DNA from: Verrucomicrobiota bacterium
GTDB lineage: Bacteria; Verrucomicrobiota; Kiritimatiellia; JAHIZV01
Direction: 5' to 3'
Assembly (NCBI GenBank): GCA_018814445.1
Contig: JAHIZV010000099.1
Coordinates: forward strand, 1-54,135
DNA length: 54,135 nt
The position numbers were made by a program, and so were the translations under genes. The stretch's first letter is position 1. Each line of letters starts with the position of its first letter. This document shows, piece after piece, positions 1 through 8,599 of this stretch. The notes beneath the pieces were generated by a model. It did no database searches, was not told the origin of the DNA, and saw only the letters and a program-made list of their open reading frames with translations.

Positions 1-274
1 CCTGGCTAACTGACCTCCTCATAGGATGTTGCGCCATACTAAATCACGCTATAAACGCATCTCCGAACTGCGGAATATGAGCCTAAGCCACTATTCGTAT
101 GTTTCAGAAATGATTAAGCTTCGTAAGAACAATAACTTAGCGAGGCGCGCCCCGAATGGCACCCCGAATGGCACTATGACAGGGGATGACATGAAGGGAC
201 AGGAGGTGACATCAAGCAGGCCGGGTCATTTGTTCCATTCCCTGGCTGTTGGCACAAATGCCTACAGTTCGAAG
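1..274. other. Left-edge stretch with no supported gene
   Basis: I see no convincing gene here. An open frame runs from about 26 through the tRNA-Tyr, but its second half is just antisense tRNA translated, and its first half has no ribosome binding site and no recognisable motif. A short direct repeat (CCCGAATGGCAC, twice, near 152-174) is present. It could be the decayed end of an element beside the tRNA, but nothing proves that. Confidence 0.4.
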
Positions 275-276
275 AG

Positions 277-314
277 AAAAGGCCTCCATTTCATTAAGAA
301 ACGGAGGCCTTTTT
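277..314 (-). terminator. Bidirectional intrinsic terminator beside tRNA-Tyr
   Basis: A perfect 7-bp stem GGCCTCC/GGAGGCC (281-287 with 303-309) is preceded by four A and followed by five T, so it reads as a Rho-independent terminator on both strands. On the minus strand it lies just after the tRNA-Tyr gene and would end that transcript. Confidence 0.75.
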
Positions 315-318
315 CAAA

Positions 319-403
319 TGGTGGTGGGGGATGGATTCGAACCATCGAAGTCGAAGACAACAGATTTACAGTCTGCCCCGTTTGGCCACTTCGGTACCCC
401 ACC
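319..403 (-). tRNA. tRNA-Tyr (GTA)
   Basis: Minus-strand class II tRNA with a long variable arm. The acceptor stem GGTGGGG/CCCCACC pairs perfectly. The anticodon loop reads CTGTAAA, giving anticodon GTA, and the T-arm carries GGTTCGAATCC. The CCA tail is encoded (319-321). A terminator hairpin follows directly. Confidence 0.95.
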
Positions 404-593
404 AAATTCCTGTGATTTGAGAGGGGGATAGACTAGTGATTTCTCGTCTCTTGTCTATTCTTTTTGGTTATTCACTCTTCAATCTTGGTCTTCAGTCTGG
501 ATAAGCGGTCTCGTTCATATAGGAATTCGACACCGAGTTCGGAAATACGTTGAGCCATTTCCGCGCAGTGTGGAGATGGAACAGATGCGTTCT

Positions 594-2003
594 CTATCCC
601 ATCCTGGAACGCGCGAAGATGAAGTAGAAGATCAGGACGATGCCCAGGACGTACATGAGCCATTTCACGTCTCTGCCTCTGCCGCCAAGGAACTTGATGA
701 CGGGATAGCTGATGAAGCCGAGTGCGAGGCCGTCACCGATATTGTAGCAGAACGGGATGCCGGTGATGATCAGGAAGGACGGGACGACTTCCGTGTAATC
801 GCCCCAATCAATCTTCGTGACATTCTGCATCATCATACAGCCTACAATGACGAGGGCTGGGGCGGTGATGACCCCGTAACTTCCGATCATGGCAATAACC
901 GGACTGAAGAAGGGCGCGATCAGAAACAAACCGGCCGCAACGACAGCCGTGAGGCCTGTCCGCCCACCTTGTTCCACACCCGCAGCACTTTCGATGTAGC
1001 TCGTAACTGTGCTTGTGCCGAAGGCGGCGCCGGTGACTGTTCCGATGGCGTCGGAAAGCATGGCCTGCTTCGCGCGCGGCAGTCTATTGTCTTTCACCAG
1101 TCCAGCCTGCTCCGATACGCCGATAAGTGTGCCGATCGTGTCGAACATATCCATGAAAAGCGCGATGACAACGAACGGGATCATAGAAGCAGAAAGGGCA
1201 GACATGATGTCCATCTTGAGGAAAGTCGGCGCCATGGACGGAGGTCTCGAAATAATGCCTTCGGCAAGACGGAAACGCGTCACCAACAATGAATCTGTCA
1301 CGACACTGGCGCCTGCAAAAGGAGTGTGAGGAAGAAGGAGTTTAAGGACTGAGGCAAGTGCCGTTGCGCTCAGGATGCCCCAGAGAATGGAGCCGGGAAC
1401 CTTCCGGGCATGGAGCGCCGCGATCAGGACCAGGCCAAAGAAGAAGATGATCAAATCGGGAGATGCAAAATGAGTGTTCAGCCGCACCGCGGTGCCCGGG
1501 TCTTTAACGACAAGTCCCGCGTTCTGCACGCCGATGAAGGCAATGAAGAGGCCGATGCCGACGGCAATCGCATGTTTCATACTGGGGCTGATGGCATGGA
1601 GAAGCATTTCACGAATGCCCAGCAGAGACAGCCCGAGAAAGAGAATGCCCGAGACAAACACCACACCCAATCCCACCTGCCAGCTATTCGTGAATCCTGC
1701 AGCGGCAGCGCCGGGAATAATGGTAAACACGAAGAAGAAGTTCTGGCCCATGCCCGGGGCCTGCGCGATGGGGTAGTTGGCATACAGGCCCATTATGGCC
1801 GAAGCGATAGCAGCGGAGAGGCATGTTGCGATCATTACCGAATCGAAGTCCATTCCCGTATCCATACCAAACATTCTTCCCGACAAGACCGCGGGCTGGA
1901 CAAAGATGATGTAGGACATCGTGAGAAAGGTGGTGATTCCCGCAAGGATCTCGACTCGGACGCTTGTTCCGTGTGCGGCAAGATTGAACATCGTTCTGGG
2001 CAT
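594..2003 (-). CDS. NCS2/AzgA-family purine (adenine/guanine/hypoxanthine) permease
   Basis: A 469-residue polytopic inner-membrane protein of the AzgA branch of the NCS2 nucleobase transporters, which import purines by proton symport. The N-terminal EILAGITTFLTMSYIIF, the motif QAPGMGQNFFF and a mid-protein FMDMFDTIGTLIG block are typical of the branch. I place the start at the ATG of MPRTMF because a GAGGAG ribosome binding site lies about six bases upstream. The longer open frame runs into a palindromic repeat and would add a Pro/Gly-rich tail that is clearly non-coding. The exact substrate cannot be told from sequence. Confidence 0.9.
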   Translation of the reverse strand: MPRTMFNLAAHGTSVRVEILAGITTFLTMSYIIFVQPAVLSGRMFGMDTGMDFDSVMIATCLSAAIASAIMGLYANYPIAQAPGMGQNFFFVFTIIPGAAAAGFTNSWQVGLGVVFVSGILFLGLSLLGIREMLLHAISPSMKHAIAVGIGLFIAFIGVQNAGLVVKDPGTAVRLNTHFASPDLIIFFFGLVLIAALHARKVPGSILWGILSATALASVLKLLLPHTPFAGASVVTDSLLVTRFRLAEGIISRPPSMAPTFLKMDIMSALSASMIPFVVIALFMDMFDTIGTLIGVSEQAGLVKDNRLPRAKQAMLSDAIGTVTGAAFGTSTVTSYIESAAGVEQGGRTGLTAVVAAGLFLIAPFFSPVIAMIGSYGVITAPALVIVGCMMMQNVTKIDWGDYTEVVPSFLIITGIPFCYNIGDGLALGFISYPVIKFLGGRGRDVKWLMYVLGIVLIFYFIFARSRMG

Positions 2004-2078
2004 GCAGGGCTCCTCTCGAATAGTCATGAGTTTACTCAAGGCGGCAGGAGGTATCAAGCTGTCGAACGGATTTCGACT

Positions 2079-2125
2079 CCCCTCACCCCAACCCTCTCCC
2101 TCCGGGAGAGGGTTGGGGTGAGGGG
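2079..2125. repeat. Perfect 22-bp-arm palindrome of the PLPEGEG type
   Basis: Inverted repeat with arms 2079-2100 and 2104-2125 and a 3-base loop (core CTCACCCCAACCCTCTCCC). This is a widespread dispersed palindrome that, read through, gives spurious NPLPEGEGWGEG peptides. It sits between the divergent permease and fxsA genes and may form a strong hairpin. Confidence 0.9.
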
Positions 2126-2182
2126 GAAACAACCCTGCGCCCGCGCTTGAATTGTCGCGATAAACATGTGTAGCGTGGATTC

Positions 2183-2581
2183 ATGACATCGACTTATCTG
2201 ATGGTTCTATTTGTTGCGCTGCCCTTGCTTGAGCTGATGCTTCTGCTCAGGGTGGGGGAAATTATCGGGCTTGGACCGACAGTTGCGTTAGTGATTGTGA
2301 CCGGAGTCGTCGGCGCAACGCTCGCCCGGATCGAGGGACTGCGTGTGATTCTCGCGATTCAGAAGGATATGTCCGAGGGACGAATGCCTGCGGTTCATCT
2401 CGTGGACGGCGCCATGATTCTTGTCGCGGGAGCTTTTCTCATTACTCCAGGCATTATCACGGATGCCACCGGTTTTCTGCTGTTAATTCCCCCTGTGAGG
2501 GCGATCATCAGGAAATGGGTCCGGGGAAAAATGGAGAGTCGAATTCATGCCGACTATATCGAGGCGGATTACCACGAATAG
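2183..2581 (+). CDS. fxsA: FxsA family membrane protein
   Basis: A 132-residue protein with several hydrophobic segments and the FxsA pattern: an early PLLELMLLLRVGEIIG, then the second-half segment LVDGAMILVAGAFLITPGIITDATGFLLLIPP, followed by a basic amphipathic tail. FxsA is an inner-membrane protein first linked to F-exclusion of phage T7; its normal role is poorly known. It stands alone, divergent from the permease and 94 bases before serC. Confidence 0.9.
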   Translation: MTSTYLMVLFVALPLLELMLLLRVGEIIGLGPTVALVIVTGVVGATLARIEGLRVILAIQKDMSEGRMPAVHLVDGAMILVAGAFLITPGIITDATGFLLLIPPVRAIIRKWVRGKMESRIHADYIEADYHE

Positions 2582-2675
2582 GGCGTAGAATATATATTGT
2601 TAATTTTTTGACGACTTGATACGGTTCTGGTCTGATTTGGTCATCAAGGAATACTTGAGAAAGGAGTCATTGGTT

Positions 2676-3755
2676 ATGGCAAGAGTACTCAATTTCAGCG
2701 CAGGGCCCGCAACCTTACCGGAAGAGGTCCTTAAAGAGGCGCAGTCGGAGCTGGTCGACTACAAAGGTTCGGGCATGTCGTTGATGGAAGCAAGTCATCG
2801 CGGCAAAGAATACGATGCGGTCCATCAGGAAGCTGTGGCAAACGTCACCGAACTGCTGAATCTCAGCGACGATTATGCGGTGCTGTTTCTGCAGGGCGGA
2901 GCAAGTTCTCAGTTCGCCATGGTGCCGATGAACCTCGTGAAAGAGGGGCAGGTCGCGGACTACACGAACTCCGGTTCATGGGCTAAGAAGGCTATCGCCG
3001 AAGCGAAGATCCTGGAGTGCTGTCATATTGCCGCGGACGCGAGCGGAGAGAAACCGGCGAGGATGCCCCGCCAGGACGAGCTGGATCTGGCGGCCGGTTC
3101 TGCCTATCTGCATATCACCTCGAACGAGACGATCGGCGGCATTCAGTGGAAGACCTTTCCAAAGGTGGATCTCCCCCTCGTGGCCGACATGTCGTCGGAC
3201 ATTCTCTCACGTCCTTTCGACATGAATCCGTTCGGTTTGGTCTATGCAGGAGCACAGAAGAATCTTGGTCCGTCCGGCGTGACGCTGGTCATCATCCGTA
3301 AGGATCTGGCGGAAGGTGTCTCCGGGAAGGTGCCGACGATGTTGCGTTACAAAACGCATATTGAAGCCGATTCTCTGTACAACACGCCGCCGACGTTCGG
3401 CATCTACATTCTCATGCTCGTCACTCGCTGGATCAAAGTAAAGGGCGGGCTCAACGCGATGGCGGAAATCAACGTGAGGAAAGCGGCCAAGCTCTATGCG
3501 GCGATCGACGCAACCGACTTCTTCAGCGGAACGGCCGCCGTGGAAGACCGTTCGGACATGAACGTGACGTTCAGGCTGCCATCGGAAGAGCTCGAAACAA
3601 AGTTCATCGCCGAGGCCGGGGCAAACGGCATGAAGGGACTCAAAGGTCACCGTAGCGTCGGAGGTGTTCGCGCCTCGATCTACAATGCCTTCCCGGAAGA
3701 GGGCATCGACACGCTCGTCGAGTTCATGAAGACCTTTGAGGCGGAGAACGGGTAG
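2676..3755 (+). CDS. serC: Phosphoserine aminotransferase
   Basis: A 359-residue PLP enzyme of L-serine biosynthesis (3-phosphohydroxypyruvate to phosphoserine with glutamate); it can also serve pyridoxal phosphate synthesis. The start MARVLNFSAGPATLPEEVL, the motif LFLQGGASSQF and the PLP-lysine motif YAGAQKNLGPSGVT are all canonical, and length matches the family. The ATG at 2676 is preceded by AAAGGAG at 2660-2666. Other ser genes are not adjacent. Confidence 0.97.
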   Translation: MARVLNFSAGPATLPEEVLKEAQSELVDYKGSGMSLMEASHRGKEYDAVHQEAVANVTELLNLSDDYAVLFLQGGASSQFAMVPMNLVKEGQVADYTNSGSWAKKAIAEAKILECCHIAADASGEKPARMPRQDELDLAAGSAYLHITSNETIGGIQWKTFPKVDLPLVADMSSDILSRPFDMNPFGLVYAGAQKNLGPSGVTLVIIRKDLAEGVSGKVPTMLRYKTHIEADSLYNTPPTFGIYILMLVTRWIKVKGGLNAMAEINVRKAAKLYAAIDATDFFSGTAAVEDRSDMNVTFRLPSEELETKFIAEAGANGMKGLKGHRSVGGVRASIYNAFPEEGIDTLVEFMKTFEAENG

Positions 3756-3764
3756 AGGCTATCG

Positions 3765-3820
3765 GTTATCAGAGATCAGTTAGTGGTTGATTCCTCCGGA
3801 CTGATAACTATTAACTGATC
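3765..3820. repeat. Nested inverted word-repeat between serC and tRNA-Arg
   Basis: Two overlapping perfect inverted repeats, GTTATCAG/CTGATAAC (3765-3772 and 3801-3808) and GATCAGTTA/TAACTGATC (3774-3782 and 3812-3820), are built from the same short words. They could form alternative hairpins at the serC 3' end. There is no strong T-run. Confidence 0.6.
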
Positions 3821-3831
3821 ACTGGATACAC

Positions 3832-3906
3832 GCGCTTGTAGTTCAATGGATAGAGCGTCAGCCTCCGAAGCTGAAAATCTGGGTTCGAGTCCCGGCAGGC
3901 GCACCA
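3832..3906 (+). tRNA. tRNA-Arg (CCG)
   Basis: Cloverleaf with acceptor GCGCTTG/CAGGCGC (one G-T pair), anticodon stem TCAGC/GCTGA enclosing loop CTCCGAA (anticodon CCG), a GGGTTCGAGTCCC T-arm, and an encoded CCA at 3904-3906. Confidence 0.95.
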
Positions 3907-4013
3907 TCCTCCCCTTAACCCGGTCCAAAGTCCCTGGTCCTTGGTCCAAGGTCAGATGTTTCAGTGTCAGGCGCTTCTTGCACAAGTCAGGATATTTGCT
4001 TCATCATGTGTGC

Positions 4014-5423
4014 ATGCTGAGTCGGGTGCGTGATGATATCTCTTGGCGAAGATCCTGTGCGATGTTCCTACTGTTGTTGCTTGGGGGTTGCACGGTGCAG
4101 ATTCCCGAGCCCGTGTCGGAAGCCGTCAAGGCACCGGATACGCCGCCTGTGGAGACTCTCCCCGCCTCTGGCCCGGTGCCAGAGCCGGAACCGATGACAA
4201 CCGGCCCCACGGAGAGGCTCCTGCCGATTTACATCGAAGACGAGGAGGCGGCGATGGAACCACTGGCAGAAGAGCGTGAATCGATCGTTCAGAAGCTTAC
4301 CGATGAAGAACTCCTCGATCTGGTTGAGCGGCAGACCTTCAAATACTTCTGGGATTTCGCTCATCCTGTTTCCGGACTGGCAAGAGAGACCAGCCATGAC
4401 ACAGACAGAGTCACAATCGGCGGATCGGGCTTCGGTGTCATGGCAGTTATTGCCGGTGTGAATCGCGGATACGTTACCCGTGAAGAAGCCGTCGCACACT
4501 TGACTAGAATGTCCATATTTCTGCGGGACAAGACCGAGCGCTATCACGGCGCCTGGTCACACTGGATGAGCGGCGCCACTGGCAAGACCATTCCTTTTTC
4601 CGAGAAAGATGACGGCGGGGACATCGTGGAGACAGCGTTCATGATCCAGGGGCTCCTTGCTGCCCGTCAGTACTTCTCAGAGAACGTTCCAGCAGAGGCC
4701 AACCTGCGGGCCATTATCACCCGCCTGTGGGAGGACGTGGAGTGGGACTGGTACGCGCGGGGAGGGGACACTATTGAGTGGCATTGGTCGCCAAGGCATG
4801 GATGGGATATGGGGATGGGTGTGGTCGGGTACAACGAGTGCCTGATCGTCTACCTCCTGGCCCTGGCCTCGCCAACGCATGCGGTTCCCACGTCGTGCTA
4901 TTACAAGGGATGGGCGAAAGCCAACTATGGGATCCAGTTGAATATAGAGTGGCCCGAGAGGCTTGGCGGACCCCTTTTCTTTGCTCACTACTCCTTTCTG
5001 GGTATGTCGCCCTATTTCGCTGACAGCTTCGTCATGGAAAGCAGGTTCAAATCTTACTTCGAACTCAATCGAGAATACACGCTGTTGAATCGTCGCTACT
5101 GCGTGAGCCGGAGGAATGTGTATCCCTACTACGGAGAGAACTGCTGGGGGCTGACTGCCTGTGCCGATCCTGTGAAAGGATATATGGCGCACGGCCCGTC
5201 AACGGAGAGAGACAACGGGACTATATCACCAACAGCAGCCATCTCCTCGATTGTATACACTCCGGCGGAATCGATAGCGGCGATACGGCATTTCTATGAA
5301 GAGTACGGGATCAAGGGCTTGTGGGGTCCATACGGGTTCAAAGACGCCTTCAACATGCAGCGCAACTGGATTTCTGAGAAGTACATTGCCATAGACCAGG
5401 GCCCGATTGTCCGGACTTCCTGA
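4014..5423 (+). CDS. Lipoprotein glucoamylase-like domain protein (GH144-type, PF10091)
   Basis: A 469-residue secreted lipoprotein. A basic N-terminus leads to a hydrophobic run and a lipobox LGGC (Cys26), followed by a Pro/Glu-rich linker. The catalytic region then starts with LVERQTFKYFWDFAHPVSGLAR and continues with GGDIVETAFMIQGLLAARQYF and a C-terminal GLWGPYGFKDAFN block, hallmarks of the COG5368 glucoamylase-like family that includes GH144 endo-beta-1,2-glucanases. It probably cleaves a beta-glucan outside the cytoplasm; the substrate is inference. The frame extends upstream into tRNA-Arg, so an internal start is required. ATG 4014 gives the best signal peptide but has no clear ribosome binding site; ATG 4062 is the alternative. 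Confidence 0.85.
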   Translation: MLSRVRDDISWRRSCAMFLLLLLGGCTVQIPEPVSEAVKAPDTPPVETLPASGPVPEPEPMTTGPTERLLPIYIEDEEAAMEPLAEERESIVQKLTDEELLDLVERQTFKYFWDFAHPVSGLARETSHDTDRVTIGGSGFGVMAVIAGVNRGYVTREEAVAHLTRMSIFLRDKTERYHGAWSHWMSGATGKTIPFSEKDDGGDIVETAFMIQGLLAARQYFSENVPAEANLRAIITRLWEDVEWDWYARGGDTIEWHWSPRHGWDMGMGVVGYNECLIVYLLALASPTHAVPTSCYYKGWAKANYGIQLNIEWPERLGGPLFFAHYSFLGMSPYFADSFVMESRFKSYFELNREYTLLNRRYCVSRRNVYPYYGENCWGLTACADPVKGYMAHGPSTERDNGTISPTAAISSIVYTPAESIAAIRHFYEEYGIKGLWGPYGFKDAFNMQRNWISEKYIAIDQGPIVRTS

Positions 5424-5510
5424 CTGCGCGGAGACAATACCGTTGCCTGCACTGTGGAAAACTGGTTTGGTGTTAAGAAGTCGCCAACCATCGACAGGAG
5501 CGGACAACTC

Positions 5511-6254
5511 ATGACACGGAAGAAGACCATTTACCGACGCGATGACGAACGTGCAGTCGATGAATTGCGACCTGTAACTTTTAAGAGAGATTTTGCACCC
5601 TCCGCAAAGGGGTCGGTACTCATCGAGATGGGTAGGACGCACGTGATCTGCGGGGTGACGGTTGAGGAATCCGTACCACGATGGAAGCGGGCGCAGAAGG
5701 TCAGTGGAGGATGGGTCACGGCGGAATACAGCATGCTGCCTTATGCCTCGAACGAGCGAACGCGACGGGAGTCCACATCCGGAAAAGTCGGCGGACGGAC
5801 GCAGGAGATTCAGCGGCTGATCGGTCGTTCTCTCCGGGCTGTCATTGACATGGATCTTCTCGGCCCCCGGACATTGTGGGTAGACTGCGACGTACTGCAG
5901 GCAGATGGCGGCACGCGTACAGCTGCGATCACCGGAGGCTTTGCGGCAGTACGTCTGGCGGTAGACCGTCTGATGAAGGAGGGTCTTCTCGAAAACGATC
6001 CGATCAAAGAAGGCCTTGCGGCAGTCAGCGTCGGTGTGGTCCGGGGAGAACCGCTGCTGGATCTCTGTTACACGGAGGACCTCGCCGCAGAAGTAGACAT
6101 GAATATTGTCATGACCAGCACGGGCAAGTTCGTCGAGGTGCAGGGCACGGCGGAAGAGAGTCCATTCTCACAGGCATCACTCACCCGAATGCTGACCCTC
6201 GGCAAGAAGGGCATCCTTGAACTTCTTGAGAAGCAGGAATCGCTACGATCTTAA
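5511..6254 (+). CDS. rph: Ribonuclease PH
   Basis: A 247-residue phosphate-dependent 3'-5' exoribonuclease that trims tRNA 3' ends. The sequence carries the family motifs FAPSAKGSVLIEMGRTHVIC, GGWVTAEYSMLPYAS, TLWVDCDVLQADGGTRTAAI and VEVQGTAEESPFS. ATG 5511 is preceded by AGGAG ten bases upstream and fits the family start. It is convergent with trxA across a hairpin. Confidence 0.97.
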   Translation: MTRKKTIYRRDDERAVDELRPVTFKRDFAPSAKGSVLIEMGRTHVICGVTVEESVPRWKRAQKVSGGWVTAEYSMLPYASNERTRRESTSGKVGGRTQEIQRLIGRSLRAVIDMDLLGPRTLWVDCDVLQADGGTRTAAITGGFAAVRLAVDRLMKEGLLENDPIKEGLAAVSVGVVRGEPLLDLCYTEDLAAEVDMNIVMTSTGKFVEVQGTAEESPFSQASLTRMLTLGKKGILELLEKQESLRS

Positions 6255-6302
6255 GTCCAAAGCCCAGAGTCTAAGGTCAGTCGGACGGTCCTGACTTTGG
6301 AC
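6255..6302. terminator. Word-repeat hairpin between convergent rph and trxA
   Basis: GTCCAAAG (6255-6262) pairs with CTTTGGAC (6295-6302), and AAGGTCAG (6273-6280) can pair with CTGACTTT (6291-6298). The position between two convergent genes suggests a bidirectional terminator, though no T-run follows. The same words (GTCCAAAG, CTTGGTCC) recur after tRNA-Arg at about 3919-3955. Confidence 0.5.
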
Positions 6303-6317
6303 CTTGGACCGGACTGT

Positions 6318-6647
6318 CTAGACGTACGCTTCGATCTTCTCGTCCAATGCCGCCTTGCTCATCGCGCCGACCATTTGCTCCGCCACGGTTCCCTCTTTGA
6401 AAATGAGCAGTGTCGGGATGGATCGAATGCCGAACTGCTGGGCGATTTCCGGGCTCTGGTCGACGTTCACTTTTCCTATTCTGAATGTGCCTACCCGTTC
6501 GTCAGCAATCTGATCAAGAACCGGGCCGATCGCTATACAGGGGCCGCACCACTCAGCCCAGAAGTCGACGAGAATGGGGGTCGGTGATTCGACCACTTCG
6601 CTCTGCCAGTTATCTTTACCGATTTTAACAATATTAGCACTAGCCAT
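6318..6647 (-). CDS. trxA: Thioredoxin
   Basis: A 109-residue cytoplasmic dithiol oxidoreductase with active site WCGPC in FWAEWCGPC and the cis-proline region SIPTLLIFKEG. Length is that of classical thioredoxin 1. One active-site neighbour is unusual: CIAIGP where CKMIAP is common. ATG 6647 has GGAGG upstream. It is the last gene of a minus-strand run after a 47-residue small ORF and the TxxI-repeat protein. Confidence 0.95.
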   Translation of the reverse strand: MASANIVKIGKDNWQSEVVESPTPILVDFWAEWCGPCIAIGPVLDQIADERVGTFRIGKVNVDQSPEIAQQFGIRSIPTLLIFKEGTVAEQMVGAMSKAALDEKIEAYV

Positions 6648-6724
6648 GTGAATGCTCCTCCACTTCACAACCTATTCTGATCGTGTTCCTACCATTAATC
6701 GTTCGAACCTATGATGCCTGACAC

Positions 6725-6868
6725 TCATTTTATCAATGCAGGCAGATCTTTCTTAACAGTCTCGATGACCTTTTTCCCAATATCTTTCGGAACGATGAAA
6801 TGATGTGTGTGTTCCAGTTCATACAGCACTTTCTGCGCGATGGCATAGGCGAGATCTTCAAGTTTCAT
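6725..6868 (-). CDS. Small helical protein of unknown function (47 aa)
   Basis: A short open frame on the minus strand, from MKLEDLAYAIAQKVLYELE to a Lys-rich C-terminus ending LPALIK. The ATG is preceded by AAGGAG at normal distance. Predicted character is alpha-helical and charged, with no membrane segment. It lies 58 bases after the TxxI-repeat protein and 77 bases before trxA, so all three may be cotranscribed. I do not recognise the family. The good ribosome binding site and natural amino-acid use argue that it is real. Confidence 0.6.
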   Translation of the reverse strand: MKLEDLAYAIAQKVLYELEHTHHFIVPKDIGKKVIETVKKDLPALIK

Positions 6869-6926
6869 GGTACGGCGCTCCTTGATGATTCACTGAAACG
6901 AAGGCCTCCGTCATCCGGGGCGGCAT

Positions 6927-7925
6927 CTAAAGGATGCGCCCGGCCCAGGGCAGACTCGCAGTAAGTTTATCCAGCCCTATGGACGACAACTGGGCAACCA
7001 GCACATAGACGAGCACCGCAGCAACCAGAGTCGCGGCGACAGCGACGATGGTCATGCCGACCCCGGGACCTTCTTCTATTTCCTCTTTCTCCGCGAGTGG
7101 CGGGGCGAACTCTCCGGTTCTGGCGACAGTCATAGGGCGCACGGCTCCGGTGCTTCCGTCAGGTCGTTTAATCCGGATTGTTTTCCTTCTGGTCGGTGCG
7201 ACGGAGGTATCTTCGTCCTGTGACGGCAGATCGATACGAGCTGTAGCTCCCTTTTCAGGGGCCTCACTGAAGTCTTCGGGTGCCGAGATCATCATCGTGC
7301 CGGCTTCCGGCGGTTCAGAGGGTCTTTTCAGGGAAACGGTGGGTGCCGTGGAATCCGGCTTTTTCAGGCGGATCGTTTTGGGTGCTCCGCCGGACTTCGA
7401 GGATTTTTCCTCCTGACCGGTGAGGACTTCGCTAAGGTCAATTCGTGCTGTTTCCTTTTTCGGCTCTTCCACCTCGCGAGCGATTTGAGCATCTTCGACG
7501 GTTTCGTCCTGAGAAGAAACAGTCTCATCTTCAAGTTGTATCCGCATTGTGGCGTGTTTCGGGGGGAAGTCGGGCGGCGCCTCTTTTCCCAAATCGTCTG
7601 TGACCGCATCGACACGAAGAGTGCTCTTCTTGTCAACACCATGCGCGATTGCCGTCGTTTCATCCGGCTTCTTCGCGCCTGGCTTCACCGGCGGCGAGAC
7701 CGCGGCTGCTGACAGGTCTATTCGTGTTGTATCCTTCTTCTTAGATGCGAGCGGTCGGCCCGTGGGGATCGATATCTTCGGGGGTGCCTCGGGCCCGGGA
7801 GACGAAGTCAGCACTTCGTCAGGCACATCAGGTTTGTCGAGACCGTTTCCGTTCCCGTTGGCGCCATTAAGATTGATCTTCGGCGGCTCTTGTCCGTTCT
7901 CTTCTTCCGGCTTCTTGTCGGTCAT
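6927..7925 (-). CDS. Tail-anchored protein with repeated TxxI/L/V motifs
   Basis: A 332-residue, mostly disordered acidic/basic protein ending in one membrane helix (GMTIVAVAATLVAAVLVYVL) with a short tail after it. I recognise no domain. Seven T-x-R-[ILV] motifs are spread along it: TTRI, TLRV, TMRI, TARI, TIRL, TARI, TIRI. Further T-x-x-[IL] motifs (TTAI, TVSL, TMMI) lie between them. Several follow Lys/Arg as in kinase substrates. ATG 7925 has GGAG upstream. A scaffold phosphorylated on Thr and read by FHA domains is a plausible inference; a Ser/Thr kinase and an FHA protein are encoded elsewhere in the window. Confidence 0.75.
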   Translation of the reverse strand: MTDKKPEEENGQEPPKINLNGANGNGNGLDKPDVPDEVLTSSPGPEAPPKISIPTGRPLASKKKDTTRIDLSAAAVSPPVKPGAKKPDETTAIAHGVDKKSTLRVDAVTDDLGKEAPPDFPPKHATMRIQLEDETVSSQDETVEDAQIAREVEEPKKETARIDLSEVLTGQEEKSSKSGGAPKTIRLKKPDSTAPTVSLKRPSEPPEAGTMMISAPEDFSEAPEKGATARIDLPSQDEDTSVAPTRRKTIRIKRPDGSTGAVRPMTVARTGEFAPPLAEKEEIEEGPGVGMTIVAVAATLVAAVLVYVLVAQLSSIGLDKLTASLPWAGRIL

Positions 7926-8028
7926 CAGAAATCTCCAGTATTCCTGCAAAATAAACTAGTCTGCGCGGAACAGGGGGTCAAAGAAAAACAGAGTGGAAAA
8001 GGTGTGTTAGGGGCTATAAAGTGGGATT

Positions 8029-8565
8029 ATGTCGAATCCAGCCCTCAGAAGTGCCGTTCTTGCCGTGAGTCGCTGGACTTTTCCGTGTCTGTTTCTCTTT
8101 GCGGTATCCTGTTCGCCGCCGCAGTCTGCCAGCGAAAAGGAGTATGCCGAGACCATTAAGAAATCGCGGGAGCAGAGGCAGCAGTTGAGAGAGGCCCTGG
8201 GCTCGGGGGAAATGGAATCTCAGGCCATTGATCTGGTTAAGGCGGCCGCCGCGCCCGATGACATCGGTACGATGGAAGACTGGCTGGTTCGACAGAGGAG
8301 CGGTACCGGGGAGGAGATTCTCTTCCCGAGGTGGAAAGCATTCCGTAGGGGGGCGAACAAGTACGAGGTACAATACACGCACAGCGCGATGGCTTCGGAC
8401 CGGACTGTCACGAAGAGAGGGTATGCATGGAATGTTGACGTACTCCTCAGAATCGTTGGCGAGCCGATAGAACTCAAAGATAAGGAACTGGAGCGCCGAA
8501 AACCTTCAATGGTTCCGGAACAACGACGCTCGATCGAGAAGAAGAGAAGATACAGCCTTGAATGA
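8029..8565 (+). CDS. Putative lipoprotein, unknown function
   Basis: A 178-residue protein with a signal peptide ending in a lipobox-like AVSC (Cys28), then a Gln/Glu/Lys-rich helical segment, and a C-terminal part rich in basic residues (KKRRYSLE). No family recognised. It begins just after the divergent TxxI-repeat gene and ends 34 bases before the mutY ATG, so it may be cotranscribed with mutY. The ribosome binding site is weak. Confidence 0.65.
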   Translation: MSNPALRSAVLAVSRWTFPCLFLFAVSCSPPQSASEKEYAETIKKSREQRQQLREALGSGEMESQAIDLVKAAAAPDDIGTMEDWLVRQRSGTGEEILFPRWKAFRRGANKYEVQYTHSAMASDRTVTKRGYAWNVDVLLRIVGEPIELKDKELERRKPSMVPEQRRSIEKKRRYSLE

Positions 8566-8599
8566 GGGCCGTCGGCTACTCCTCACCGGCACAGATTTT

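Noticed and set aside
26-415. 129-codon open frame at the left edge
   Set aside because: Its second half is the tRNA-Tyr gene read antisense (a known artefact giving GGGGWIRTIE), it has no ribosome binding site, and the first part shows no motif.
472-663. 63-codon minus-strand frame after the permease
   Set aside because: The last 28 codons look protein-like (MAQRISELGVEFLYERDRLS) but the frame overlaps the permease and has no ribosome binding site; not enough to call.
2004-2132. N-terminal extension of the permease
   Set aside because: It translates the dispersed palindrome (NPLPEGEGWGEG) and a better ribosome binding site lies before ATG 2003.
3846-4013. Upstream extension of the GH144-type gene
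   Set aside because: It runs through tRNA-Arg and a word-repeat, and the signal peptide starts later.
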